Shown here piece by piece: positions 45,445 through 54,600 of a stretch of 64,000 bases of DNA. The DNA comes from Erythrobacter sp. (GTDB taxonomy: Bacteria > Pseudomonadota > Alphaproteobacteria > Sphingomonadales > Sphingomonadaceae). The first letter of the stretch is position 1. Every line of letters starts with the position of its first letter. The notes below the pieces were generated by a model that saw nothing but the letters and a program-made list of their open reading frames with translations, did not search any database and had not been told where the DNA came from. Where the stretch lies: the NCBI GenBank assembly GCA_029937545.1, contig JAPYPR010000008.1, forward strand, positions 1 to 64,000, written 5' to 3'. The position numbers and the translations under genes were made by a program.

Positions 45445-46823
45445 GCGTGCGCCTCAGCCCTCGAAGCCAAGGCCGGGTGATCCTGGTGGTCCGTTTTGTC
45501 CCAAATTACAGGCGCGCCACGAAGCGTACCGAGATAGGCCGCCAGAGCACGACGTGCGGCCATGATAGCGATGATATTCGACACGATCAGCCGTGGCATC
45601 GACAGTAGCCCCTGTCGCCATCCGTACTCACGGGCAGTGAAAAGCGCCCGCATCGCAAAACGCCAGCCGAGCCCAACGAGATTGAGCAGCAATAACCAAC
45701 CCAGCAGTCCGGAATAATCGGGTGCAGCGATCGCGCCGCTACTCACCAGCAAGTAGAGTAATCCACTCAGCCCGATAAGCAGGTAGGCAAGCGAAAGCAG
45801 TATGGCGGCAAGCGGTCCGCGGCGATCGCGCAGCTGCATCCAGACATCCGCAGCCGAGCCCTGCCAACCGAGCCGGTCCCAGCCCTGCAGCGCGATACCA
45901 TGCATCCAGCGCGTCTTCTGCCGGACAGCCTGACCGAGGCGTGCGGGAAAGAAGGCCCGCGTTGCGATCAAGCGGCCGTCGGCAGTGCGGCAGCGCAGGA
46001 AACGACCCCTTCCGCCTGCCTCGGCGATCCGCAGGCCAAGCTCGTAATCCTCGGTCAGCGATTGCCGCGCAAATGGCTCGTCGCCGAAGCGGCCCAGCAT
46101 GTCGCGTGAAATCGCGAGACCCACGCCCGCACCCGGAATAGCTGCGCCCAGAGCGTCGCGAACGAGAAGCGCCTTGGCATGGGATTCTGCGAACTCGTCC
46201 GCGTAGTGGCTGCCGATCAGAGCGGACCCACGCTGCGGGAGCGCCATTACCGGAAGTTGGGCGAAATCCGCCGCGTCCATCGCATCGTCCAGCAGAGCGA
46301 GAGCTGCGGGATCGACCATATCCTCCGCATCATGCAACACCACCATCCGGGCGACCCTTCCGCTGCGCGCCTCGTCTACGCGCAAGGCAGCGTAGAGACG
46401 GTTGAGGCAGTCGGCCTTGCTCGTCGGGCCGTCTTCGCCGTGCAACACGATCCGCACTCTCGGATCGCTACGCGCAGCCGCCATGGCCGAAGCCATCGTT
46501 GGCGGGTCGTTGTGGTAGCAACCGACGTAGATCCACAGGTCGCGATAGGGCCAGACTTCGAGCATGTGATAGATCGTCGGGCCAATCACGGCGGCTTCCT
46601 GCCATGCCGGAACGAATACCGCAGCGCGGCCCGCCAGCGGGTTTTCGGTCAGCTGCGATTCGTCGATCTTCGGGGTTGCGATCCGGCCGCGCAGCCGCAT
46701 CCAGACATAGGACAAGTCGACCGCGAATTCGTCTATCACGCCGATTGCGAAAAAGGCCGCGCAAAACAGCAGCAGCTCTCGATGGACGAGCAAAAACCAT
46801 TGCGCGACAGTGAATTCGCCCAT
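45441..46823 (-). CDS. NfrB-like family 2 glycosyltransferase, inner membrane
   Basis: This protein of about 460 aa has an N-terminal membrane helix, a processive GT-A domain and several C-terminal transmembrane helices. Catalytic hallmarks are the acidic motif in VVLHDAEDMVD, TED in SLTEDYELGLR and the QxxRW motif in VRQKTRWMHG, as in cellulose-synthase-like enzymes. It is closest to NfrB but lacks the C-terminal c-di-GMP-binding domain that E. coli NfrB carries. ATG 46823 is used; a TTG at 46880 is the only longer alternative. It is coupled to the barrel-like gene downstream and divergent from nhaA. It probably makes an exported polysaccharide. Confidence 0.85.
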   Translation of the reverse strand: MGEFTVAQWFLLVHRELLLFCAAFFAIGVIDEFAVDLSYVWMRLRGRIATPKIDESQLTENPLAGRAAVFVPAWQEAAVIGPTIYHMLEVWPYRDLWIYVGCYHNDPPTMASAMAAARSDPRVRIVLHGEDGPTSKADCLNRLYAALRVDEARSGRVARMVVLHDAEDMVDPAALALLDDAMDAADFAQLPVMALPQRGSALIGSHYADEFAESHAKALLVRDALGAAIPGAGVGLAISRDMLGRFGDEPFARQSLTEDYELGLRIAEAGGRGRFLRCRTADGRLIATRAFFPARLGQAVRQKTRWMHGIALQGWDRLGWQGSAADVWMQLRDRRGPLAAILLSLAYLLIGLSGLLYLLVSSGAIAAPDYSGLLGWLLLLNLVGLGWRFAMRALFTAREYGWRQGLLSMPRLIVSNIIAIMAARRALAAYLGTLRGAPVIWDKTDHQDHPALASRAEAHA

Positions 46824-46913
46824 GAACACGACCCGTTTCCCCCCGCCAAGGCGTCTAGCGAAACGATGACCCCCTTGCAACGCGGTGCGGTTTGTTCAAA
46901 GGACCCCCTCGAC

Positions 46914-48134
46914 ATGACCGAACGCCCTTCAGCTTTCCGCCTCATTTTCGCCCCCGTCCGCGCATTGTTCGTGAGCGATGCCTCGGCCGGCATCCTGCTC
47001 ATATTCGTGGCGGTTGCAGCGATGCTGGCCGCGAATTCGCCCTTCGCTGCCGAATACCAGCAACTGTTCTACGGAAAGCTGCCCTGGACCCCGATCCCCA
47101 AGCTGTACGACCTCCATCTGTGGATCAACGATGGCTTGATGGCGATATTCTTCTTCGTCGTCGGGCTGGAGGTGAAGCGCGAGTGGATCGAGGGGCAACT
47201 GTCTAGCGCCCAGCAGCGACGCCTGCCGATCATGGCGGCGGCTGCCGGCATGGTCGTCCCGGCTCTGTTCTATGTCGGCGTCGTCGGCGGTGACAGCACC
47301 TTGCTGCGCGGCTGGGCGATTCCGGCCGCGACCGACATCGCATTCGCGATGGGTGTGCTCGGCCTGCTCGGCAATCGGTGCCCGGCCTCGCTCCGCCTGT
47401 TCTTGCTGACCGTCGCTATCGTGGACGACATCGGTGCGGTGCTCGTGATCGCAGCCTTTTATACCGAGAACATCAAGCTGGAATGGCTTGCCGCCTCCGC
47501 AGTAATCGTCGGAACGATGCTAGCGATGAACAAGGCGCGTGTCTCCGCCTACTGGCCCTTCATCCTGCTGGCGCTGGTGCTGTGGTTCTTCGTCCTCAAT
47601 TCCGGCATCCACGCGACGATCGCGGGTGTCGTAGGCGCGCTGTGCATCCCGATGCGCGGCAAGGACGACGAGACCATGGTCGAAACCATGGAACACGCGC
47701 TGGCCCCGTGGAGCGCCTATCTGGTCGTCCCCGTCTTCGGCTTTGCTAATGCCGGCGTGCCCTTGGCCGGTCTCGGCATGGAGCAGCTGCTAGCCCCGCT
47801 GCCGGTCGCGATCATCGCAGGGCTGTTCCTAGGCAAGCAGATCGGCATCTTCTCGGCCATCTGGCTGGCGGACCGACTGGGTATCGCCCCGCGTCCCGAC
47901 CAGGCGAGCTGGCAGGAGATCTGGGGCATCACCCTATTGTGCGGGATCGGTTTCACGATGTCGCTGTTCATCAGCGGGCTGGCCTTTGCCGGACAGGAAC
48001 TGCTAATCAACGAAGCGAAGATCGGGATCCTGCTCGGGTCGTTGCTGTCGGCGATCGTCGGCTACACCGTAATCCGTCTCTCGGCCGCTCACCCCGACGA
48101 TGTGAGCTCGCCTTACGTCGAAAAGAAGGGCTGA
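46914..48134 (+). CDS. nhaA: Na+/H+ antiporter NhaA
   Basis: This 406-aa protein exchanges cytoplasmic sodium for protons. The ion-binding aspartates are Asp171 and Asp172 in VAIVDDIGAVLVIA (E. coli Asp163/164), and Asp141 in PAATDIAFAMGVL corresponds to E. coli Asp133. Twelve membrane helices can be traced. ATG 46914 is preferred because AAGGA lies 10 nt upstream and the product begins like other NhaA proteins; the much longer in-frame extension overlaps the divergent glycosyltransferase gene. The stop at 48132-48134 directly abuts the stop of the convergent glyoxalase gene. Confidence 0.97.
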   Translation: MTERPSAFRLIFAPVRALFVSDASAGILLIFVAVAAMLAANSPFAAEYQQLFYGKLPWTPIPKLYDLHLWINDGLMAIFFFVVGLEVKREWIEGQLSSAQQRRLPIMAAAAGMVVPALFYVGVVGGDSTLLRGWAIPAATDIAFAMGVLGLLGNRCPASLRLFLLTVAIVDDIGAVLVIAAFYTENIKLEWLAASAVIVGTMLAMNKARVSAYWPFILLALVLWFFVLNSGIHATIAGVVGALCIPMRGKDDETMVETMEHALAPWSAYLVVPVFGFANAGVPLAGLGMEQLLAPLPVAIIAGLFLGKQIGIFSAIWLADRLGIAPRPDQASWQEIWGITLLCGIGFTMSLFISGLAFAGQELLINEAKIGILLGSLLSAIVGYTVIRLSAAHPDDVSSPYVEKKG

Positions 48135-48572
48135 CTACCAGCTACCGCTATTGGGCATGCTCGCCCACGGCTCCTGCGGCTCGAGATAGCCCTCTTGAAG
48201 AAGTTCTAGCGAAATGCCGTCGGGTGTGCGCACGAAAGCCATATGCCCATCGCGCGGCGGGCGGTTGATCGTGTGGCCCGCATCCATCAGGCGCTGGCAG
48301 GTCGCGTAGATATCGTCGACGCGATAGGCGAGGTGCCCGAAATTCCGTCCGCCATCGTAGGTTTCCGGCGCGCTGCCATCCTCCGGCGGCCAGTTGTAGG
48401 TCAGTTCGACCTCCGCCGTGCCTTCCTGACCCGGCGCGGCAAGGAACACGAGCGTGAAGCGCCCCTTCTCGTTGTCGAAGCGGCGCACTTCCTTCAGCCC
48501 GATGAGATCGAAGAAGGCGACCGTCGTGTCGATATCGGTGACGCGGATCATGGTGTGGAGGAACTTGGTCAT
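48135..48572 (-). CDS. gloA: Lactoylglutathione lyase (glyoxalase I)
   Basis: This 145-aa metalloenzyme converts the methylglyoxal-glutathione hemithioacetal to S-lactoylglutathione. It has two beta-alpha-beta-beta-beta modules with the metal ligands in FLHTMIRVTDID (His), VELTYNW (Glu), FGHLAYRVDD (His) and SLELLQ (Glu). The motif NFGHLAYRVDDIY is characteristic. The stop codon abuts that of nhaA with no base between. A porin terminator lies upstream, at 48612-48638. Confidence 0.95.
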   Translation of the reverse strand: MTKFLHTMIRVTDIDTTVAFFDLIGLKEVRRFDNEKGRFTLVFLAAPGQEGTAEVELTYNWPPEDGSAPETYDGGRNFGHLAYRVDDIYATCQRLMDAGHTINRPPRDGHMAFVRTPDGISLELLQEGYLEPQEPWASMPNSGSW

Positions 48573-48611
48573 TCCGCGCAGATGGTGCGAATTTTCCAGG
48601 ATACAAACGAA

Positions 48612-48638
48612 AATGCGCCGCAGCGGGTGCGGCGCATT
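48612..48638 (-). terminator. Rho-independent terminator of the TorF-type porin gene
   Basis: A perfect 11-bp stem (48612-48622 with 48628-48638) with a 5-nt loop lies 59 nt after the porin stop. On the minus strand it continues TTCGTTTG, a modest U-rich tail. Confidence 0.8.
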
Positions 48639-48696
48639 CGAATACTCTAGCGGGAGAGGGGACGAGCGCCTGCCCGCACCCTGACCGGCTGGTCAC

Positions 48697-49473
48697 TCAG
48701 AAACTGGCGGAAATCGTGCCCACGATCGCGTCGTCGGTGGAGCCGTCTATGGACGGACCTTCGACGCCGACATAGGAAACGCCGACCTCGAACATGCCGG
48801 CCGATGCGGTCGCCCCGATCGCCCAGTCCAGTCCCGTGTCGTCTGCGGTACCGGCGAGCAGCGGCGGTGCCAGCGGCCCGTCGGTGTAGCCGAGGTGTCC
48901 GGTCAGGGTGATCGGCGTGTTCGGAATGCCTACTCCGAGGTCGGTATAGACATAGAGGTTGTCGTCATTGCCGAGCGAATCCTGGCTCGGTGCCCAGGCG
49001 ACGCCGACCGTGGCTTCCGCCGGGCCGAGGTTGAAGCCGAGCGAGGCGTATGGCTCCCAGTAGTCGGTATCGAGCCCGAGGTCTTCGGTCGGATAGAGAT
49101 AATAAAGCACGCCGACGTCGAAGCTGACGGCGTCGCTCAGCTGGCCGCTATAGCCGGCATAGATATCGACTTCGAGCTCACCAAAGGCGGGGCCGCCGTC
49201 GATCGACGATGCCCAGGTGCCGACATAGAAGCCGCTGTCATGCGCGATGTCGATGCCGCCCTGGATGGCGGGATCGCCACCCGACAGCGACACGCCGCGG
49301 AAACGATAGTCCGTGGTCAGTGCGACGTTGGCGGAGACGGTCACCGGACCGGCATCGACGCCGTCCTCGACCTCTTCAGCCGGATTGGAGACCTGCGCCA
49401 TCACGGGCGCGGCGGAAATCAGGCTCACGGATGCGAGCGAAACGGCCATCAGGCCGCGAAAGGACGTTAGCAT
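48697..49473 (-). CDS. TorF-family putative porin (TIGR02001)
   Basis: This 258-aa outer-membrane protein has a signal peptide ending PVMAQ and a mature barrel with the family marker LTTDYRFRGVSLSGGDPAIQGG near the N-terminus. Later strands (GFYVGTWASSIDGG, VGVLYYLYP, EPYASLGFNLG) and a terminal phenylalanine fit an outer-membrane barrel. An AGGAG ribosome site lies 7 nt before ATG 49473. TIGR02001 members are general, poorly characterised porins. The 273-bp gap to the phosphatase gene upstream holds its promoter; I see no other gene there. Confidence 0.9.
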   Translation of the reverse strand: MLTSFRGLMAVSLASVSLISAAPVMAQVSNPAEEVEDGVDAGPVTVSANVALTTDYRFRGVSLSGGDPAIQGGIDIAHDSGFYVGTWASSIDGGPAFGELEVDIYAGYSGQLSDAVSFDVGVLYYLYPTEDLGLDTDYWEPYASLGFNLGPAEATVGVAWAPSQDSLGNDDNLYVYTDLGVGIPNTPITLTGHLGYTDGPLAPPLLAGTADDTGLDWAIGATASAGMFEVGVSYVGVEGPSIDGSTDDAIVGTISASF

Positions 49474-49746
49474 TACAAACTCCTATACGAGTGTCGCTTC
49501 GTCCCACCTGCGAATCCGTCGGGGCCTTTTTGGTGGCTCCTCGTCCGGATACGGCAACTTTTGTGAACGTCGCTGCTCCTTTACGCAAGATATGGCCCGA
49601 AAACTTTTTGCACATGCAGCAAAACCTGTGATGTTATCGCAACTGCACAACACGCCATTCAGCGAAGGTTGTCCCGTGGCGGACTAGGCCCTATCTGGTC
49701 GGCCGACGGCATGGTCCGCATCCCATATATCGAGAACTCACGACCA

Positions 49747-50550
49747 ATGCTTCGATCCCTTCGCCAATTGTTCAAGGAACGTCCCACCGCGCGGCGCGTG
49801 GCGCAGGTGCCGGATGGCGAACGCTATTACGTGATCGGCGATATCCATGGTCGCCTCGACCTGTTCGAGGAATTGATCGAAGCGATCGAAGCCGACGATG
49901 CGGACAACGAAGCGGCAGACACAACGGTCATTCTGCTCGGCGACCTGATCGACCGTGGTCCGGATAGCTGCGGCGTGATCGAGCGCGCCCGCGACTGGGG
50001 TAAGACGCGCAAGGTGCGCTACATCGCCGGCAATCACGAGGAGATGTTCCTCGAGAGTTTCGACGACAAGGAAATGCTGCGCCACTTCGTCAAGCATGGC
50101 GGGCGCGAGACGATCCTGAGCTACGGTATCAAGCGCAAGCGCTACAACGAGCTCACGATGAAGGATCTGCAGACTGAAATGGTCGGTCTGATCCCGCAGG
50201 ACCATCGCGAATTTCTCGCTTCATTCGAGGATCTGATCATCGCCGGCGACTATGTTTTCGTTCATGCCGGACTCAATCCGAAGCGCCCGATCGAAGAGCA
50301 AAAACAGAGCGACTTGCGCTGGATCCGCGAGCGCTTTCTCAAGCATCCCGAGCCGTTCAGCCATGTCGTCGTGCATGGCCACACGATCTTCGAGGATATC
50401 GAGCGGACCGACCATCGCATTGGCATCGATACGGGCGCGTTTCGTACCGGCCGGTTAACCGCGCTCGTCCTTGAAGGCGAGACGCGGCGCACCATCCAGG
50501 CGGTCGAGACCGACGGGTCGATCGCGATCCGGGCAGACACGCTCGACTGA
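49747..50550 (+). CDS. PPP-family metallophosphatase (serine/threonine phosphatase-like)
   Basis: This protein of about 267 aa has the dinuclear-metal signatures in order: GDIHGRLDLF (residues 31-40), GDLIDRGPDS, GNHEEMFLE and the later histidines in VFVHAGLNP and VVVHGHTIF. This is the PrpA-like bacterial branch of PPP phosphatases, which dephosphorylate proteins or act on diadenosine tetraphosphate. ATG 49747 gives a normal start; ATG 49711 would add 12 residues. It stands alone between the divergent porin and the convergent S46 peptidase. Confidence 0.9.
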   Translation: MLRSLRQLFKERPTARRVAQVPDGERYYVIGDIHGRLDLFEELIEAIEADDADNEAADTTVILLGDLIDRGPDSCGVIERARDWGKTRKVRYIAGNHEEMFLESFDDKEMLRHFVKHGGRETILSYGIKRKRYNELTMKDLQTEMVGLIPQDHREFLASFEDLIIAGDYVFVHAGLNPKRPIEEQKQSDLRWIRERFLKHPEPFSHVVVHGHTIFEDIERTDHRIGIDTGAFRTGRLTALVLEGETRRTIQAVETDGSIAIRADTLD

Positions 50551-50596
50551 AGCGTGGCAGGCTCCTGGTCGATCCGGAAGCCCGCCATCACGTGCG

Positions 50597-52639
50597 CTAC
50601 TCGCCCGCCAATTCCTGAACCAGTGCAGGCGCGGGATAGATCGTCTCCAGCGCTTCCTGCACCGCATCGGTCGACACCGCCACGGTGCGGTTGAGCGTGC
50701 CGTCATAGCCGTAGTTACCGCCCAGCGAGTGGATGTTGCCGTCGAAGGCCGCGCCGATCACCGTGCCGGCGCGGTCGATCACCGGAGAGCCGGAATTGCC
50801 GCCGATGATGTCGTTGGTGGTCACGAAGTCGAAAGCGGTATCGGGATCGATATCGGCCTGGTTCGCGGCGAAGGCCTCGGCCACGTCGAACGGCGGCGCG
50901 CCGGTCGCGCGCTCGAAAGTCCCGCCCATGGTAGTTAGGATCGGGACCTGCTGGCCGCGTTCCTCCCAGCCCTTCACCTGGCCATAGCTGATACGCAGCG
51001 TGAAGGTCGCGTCGGGATAGAGGCTGTCGCCATAGGCTGCGAAGCGTGCATCGGCGAGCTTGCCACCGGCGATGGCGAGCGGGCCCGAATAGCTCTCGTT
51101 CACCGCATCGCGCAGCGCCCGCTGGCGATCGGCGAGGCGCAGGGCGTACTGGATCATCGGATCGTCCGATGCCTCGATCGCAGCCAAACCGCCGTCCCAC
51201 AGCGCCTTGCGCACCGCCGGATCGGCCAGCTGTGTGCCTTCGACCAGCCGCTCGGCCAGTGCTTCGGGGCTTTCCTGGCCCAGCAGCAGGCGGCTGTCCG
51301 CATCGTCCACGCCGAGATACTCGCGCGCCTTCGACAGGCTCCACCCCATCATCAGCTCGTCGAGCCAGGGATAGACGGGCCGCTCGTCGAGCAGGCGCTT
51401 CTCTGTCAGCGGCAGCGCGCTATCGGTGTAGCCGGGCAGGCGCTCGCCATTGGGCTTAGCGCGCTCCTGCGCGGCGAAGACCAGCGTGGACGCATATCCG
51501 AACAGGTCGCCCGACGGGCTGATGAACCGCGACGGCAGGTACAGCGCACGATAGGCTTCGGTCGCCTCGTCCACCGCGGTCCACGGATCGCCGATCTCGG
51601 CACTGCCGGCGCTGCGCTGGCGTAGTTCGGCTTCGGCTTCGGCCAGCTGGGCGGTGAAGTCCGGATCGTTCAGCGCCCTGGTGCGACCGATGTAGACCTT
51701 GAGGCCGTTCTCGACGCCATTGAGCGTATCGAGGCCTTGCCGTTCTTTCTCCGGGCTCTCGTCCATCGCGGTGATCAGGCGGCCGCGCAGTTCGGATAGC
51801 GTCGTAAGCGTAACAGGCAGGCGCACCTCGCGTTCGAAAGCAAGCTGGCTCTGCGTATATAGGCGGCTGGTCGAGCCGGGATTGCCGACCACGAAGGTAA
51901 CTTCGCCCTCTTGCGGAGCGCGCGGGTTCCACCGAAGGTGCTGCGGCGTCGCGACCGGCTGGCCGTTCTCGTAGGCGCGCAGGAAGCTCGCATCGAGCGA
52001 GTAGCGCGGGAAGTTGAAGTTGTCGGGATCGCCGCCGAAGGTCGAGGCGCGGTCTTCCGGGGCCCAGGCGAGGCGGATGTCGGAGTATTTGCGATAGGTG
52101 TAGAGCTTGTACTGCCCGCCGCCGAACAGCGTCACCACCTGGCAGCGGGTCGTGTCGGTATCCGGGCAACCGGCCGATTCGAGTTCCGCGATCTTGGCAT
52201 CGCGTGCCTTGGTGAGGGCTTCGCCTGCGAGCCCGGCGAAGGAGTCCTTCACCTCTTCGGTCACATCCGCAATAGAGGTCACGACCTCGGCTTGCTGGCC
52301 GGGGCATTCGAGCTCCTCCTCGCGGTTCTGAGCGACGAAGCCGGCGTCGAGATAGTCCATCGCGTCCGACGAATTGTCGAACAGGCAGCTGGCGATGCAG
52401 TGGTGGTTGGTGAGGATCAGGCCCGAAGCCGAAACGAAGCTGGCCGAGCACCCGCCGGTCAGGCGCACGGCGGCGGCCTGCACGCGGTCGAGCCACGCCT
52501 GGTCCGGCGCCCAGCCATAGGTCTCTTCCATCCGTTCGGTCGGGAAACCGTCGAAGGTCCACATGCCCTCGTCGGCCTGCGCTGCGGTGGAAGTGAAGGC
52601 GACGGCGGCGCTGGCCGCATAAAGCGCGAAACGTTTCAT
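50597..52639 (-). CDS. S46 family serine peptidase (DPP7/DPP11-like)
   Basis: This 680-aa exported peptidase has a signal peptide (AVAFTSTAAQA) and a chymotrypsin-like domain interrupted by a large helical lid. The triad is in SGLILTNHHC (His), DFVTTNDIIGGNSGSPVI (Ser in GNSGSP) and an Asp region before it (GGDPDNFNFPRYSLD). S46 enzymes remove dipeptides from peptide N-termini in the periplasm, supporting growth on protein. ATG 52639 is chosen because GAGGG precedes it and the signal peptide then starts normally; the longer frame runs into rnpB. Four or more cysteines suggest disulfides. Confidence 0.94.
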   Translation of the reverse strand: MKRFALYAASAAVAFTSTAAQADEGMWTFDGFPTERMEETYGWAPDQAWLDRVQAAAVRLTGGCSASFVSASGLILTNHHCIASCLFDNSSDAMDYLDAGFVAQNREEELECPGQQAEVVTSIADVTEEVKDSFAGLAGEALTKARDAKIAELESAGCPDTDTTRCQVVTLFGGGQYKLYTYRKYSDIRLAWAPEDRASTFGGDPDNFNFPRYSLDASFLRAYENGQPVATPQHLRWNPRAPQEGEVTFVVGNPGSTSRLYTQSQLAFEREVRLPVTLTTLSELRGRLITAMDESPEKERQGLDTLNGVENGLKVYIGRTRALNDPDFTAQLAEAEAELRQRSAGSAEIGDPWTAVDEATEAYRALYLPSRFISPSGDLFGYASTLVFAAQERAKPNGERLPGYTDSALPLTEKRLLDERPVYPWLDELMMGWSLSKAREYLGVDDADSRLLLGQESPEALAERLVEGTQLADPAVRKALWDGGLAAIEASDDPMIQYALRLADRQRALRDAVNESYSGPLAIAGGKLADARFAAYGDSLYPDATFTLRISYGQVKGWEERGQQVPILTTMGGTFERATGAPPFDVAEAFAANQADIDPDTAFDFVTTNDIIGGNSGSPVIDRAGTVIGAAFDGNIHSLGGNYGYDGTLNRTVAVSTDAVQEALETIYPAPALVQELAGE

Positions 52640-52734
52640 GGATTGACCCTCTTCATAACTCTCGTTGCGCGCCATTTTTCGCCTTTCGGCGGCGATTGTC
52701 CAGCCCCGGTACGGGGGCGATTGCCGGGAAAGAT

Positions 52735-53135
<401 letters not shown>

Positions 53136-53142
53136 GAGCGGG

Positions 53143-53171
53143 GAAATAGGGCGCGGCGATGGTTTCGCCAA
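53143..53171 (-). promoter_or_regulatory. Probable rnpB promoter
   Basis: On the minus strand TTGGCG (53171-53166) and TATTTC (53148-53143) are 17 nt apart, and transcription would start within a few bases of the P1 helix of rnpB at about 53136. Match to the -35 is 4 of 6 and to the -10 only 3 of 6, so position is the stronger evidence. Confidence 0.5.
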
Positions 53172-53202
53172 GTCGAAACGGAGAGGTGGACCACTGACAG
53201 GC

Positions 53203-53270
53203 GTGTTTTGAAAAACTCCGGCGCGCCGTTTTTGTCTGATAATTGAGTTCCTTGGAATGGATTTTATCGG
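53203..53270 (+). repeat. Diverged end of the same repeat family
   Basis: The segment from GTGTTTTGAAAAACTCCG matches the inward sequence of the right end of the element at 53480-53637, read in reverse complement. An exact 13-nt match, TTGAAAAACTCCG (53208-53220), pairs with the complement at 53618-53630, and similarity continues with small gaps to about 53250, with weaker similarity to about 53270. It is probably a relic or a third terminal repeat. Confidence 0.5.
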
Positions 53271-53479
53271 TCGCTGTGTCACCTTCCGCTGATGCCGGTT
53301 CGGGGCTACGAGCCGTGCTTTTCGTTATCATCCCACGCGTTTTCGCCAGTGCCGCTGCGCTTCGGAGGCTTCCGTGTTTCGAAGTGCGATGTCGGGAAAA
53401 AGGGAGGCACTGACCGCTCATCCCGCTACCATGCCTTCGCTTGGTGCAAGTAGGAAAGGCCAATGTCGGCGAACGACCC

Positions 53480-53637
53480 GATTGTGTTGAAAAAGTCGAC
53501 CCCGCCACGTCGGAGGTCAAATTCGGGCAACAATGATTCAAAGTGAATTCGCCGCTTGAATCATTGAAACGATAAGCAACGCATCAAAGCTCTATTATTG
53601 CCGGCCAAAACGGGCGGCGGAGTTTTTCAACACAATA
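53480..53637. mobile_element. MITE-like palindromic element with terminal inverted repeats
   Basis: The 158-bp segment has perfect 14-bp inverted repeats ATTGTGTTGAAAAA (53481-53494) and its complement (53623-53636). It is flanked by the 5-bp direct repeat GACCC (53475-53479 and 53638-53642), as expected for a target-site duplication. Inside, CAATGATTCAA (53531-53541) and TTGAATCATTG (53556-53566) form a second perfect 11-bp inverted repeat. There is no coding capacity. This layout suggests a miniature element moved by a transposase encoded elsewhere. Confidence 0.65.
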
Positions 53638-53673
53638 GACCCCATTGCGGACGTTCCATGTTCCGGCTCGGGT

Positions 53674-54600
53674 TCAGTTTTCCAAATCTTCTCGTGCGCA
53701 ATCGGGGGGCGTGAAATTGATCTCGGCGAGGCGCCAGCCGGGATCGCTTCCCATGAGCTCGTCCAGCGAAGGAACGATCGCAGGGACCTCGATCCCGCGC
53801 AGATCAGCGATCATATAGCGCCCGGATTCCCTCACGCGAACCCGCGCGGACGGGTAGTGCCTCTCCAGCCGCTCTCGGAGGCGGACCGCCTCGGGCGATA
53901 GCCCCGAGCCCTTCAATTTTCGCGGCGCGCCGTCGAGCAGTTCGGCCGAGGCGATACGGACGTTCTTGACGCCGTCGAACAGGATCGACAGCGAGATGAA
54001 CGCCGCCGCCGCCGCATCTGCCCACCAGAAGCCCAGGCCGATGCCGATTATCCCTAGAATCCCGGCCAGTCCGGTTTGCCAGTCGGCTTTCTGCATCTGG
54101 GCATCGGTATGCAGAACCTTGTCGCGCAGGTTCTCCGCGATCGGTTTCTTATGCCGGCCGAGAATCGTGGGAATGACGACCGAATAGGCCAGTGCAGCTA
54201 TCATGACCCACCCGAGCCAGATAGTATGACCGAAGACCGTGATCGGACCGATCGTGGGGTGCTCCTGCTTGAGAAGAGCGGTAACCCCGCTGTAGAACAG
54301 CCACAGGCCCATTGTCGCCAGCACCACGGCAGAGGTCAGGAACGCGAGACTGTTGACGCGCACGAAGCCGAAGGGATGGCGTTCGGTGGGATTTTTGCTT
54401 TCGAGCCGGGTGGCAAAGAGAAAAGTCGCCGCGGGAACGAGGCCGAGCAGGTCCTCGAGGAAGGCGGTCTTCATCGCCTGGCTGCTGCCCATGGCGAAAT
54501 ACATAACGACGACCACACTCGCCATGCCGATTAGCGTCCACCATTCGAGGCGCTTCGCCTTATGCATGTCGCCGGCGATGGCTTCGGGCAAACCGCTCAT
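53674..54600 (-). CDS. Cation diffusion facilitator-type transporter
   Basis: This 308-aa transporter of divalent metals has about six helices and a C-terminal cytoplasmic domain. The fifth-helix motif HTDAQMQKADWQTG has the HxxxxxxxxD-type spacing of divergent CDF proteins, the loop HPFGFVRVNSL corresponds to the HPYG box, and helix two carries FLEDLLGLVP instead of the usual SxxDS. ATG 54600 overlaps the stop of the lipoprotein gene (ATGA); the longer frame is a shadow of that gene. The metal is unknown. The coupled lipoprotein upstream is an unusual neighbour for a CDF gene. Confidence 0.87.
   Translation of the reverse strand: MSGLPEAIAGDMHKAKRLEWWTLIGMASVVVVMYFAMGSSQAMKTAFLEDLLGLVPAATFLFATRLESKNPTERHPFGFVRVNSLAFLTSAVVLATMGLWLFYSGVTALLKQEHPTIGPITVFGHTIWLGWVMIAALAYSVVIPTILGRHKKPIAENLRDKVLHTDAQMQKADWQTGLAGILGIIGIGLGFWWADAAAAAFISLSILFDGVKNVRIASAELLDGAPRKLKGSGLSPEAVRLRERLERHYPSARVRVRESGRYMIADLRGIEVPAIVPSLDELMGSDPGWRLAEINFTPPDCAREDLEN

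Larger units (their letters stand above)
53136..53673. other. Non-coding region between rnpB and CDF transporter
   Basis: About 540 bases without a supported gene. From left to right it holds the rnpB promoter, a diverged repeat end near 53203, unremarkable sequence, and the palindromic element at 53480-53637. Several short open frames exist but none has a ribosome site or recognisable product. Confidence 0.6.

Noticed and set aside
52703..52718. GC hairpin as rnpB terminator
   Set aside because: A short stem exists downstream of rnpB, but no T-run follows on the minus strand.
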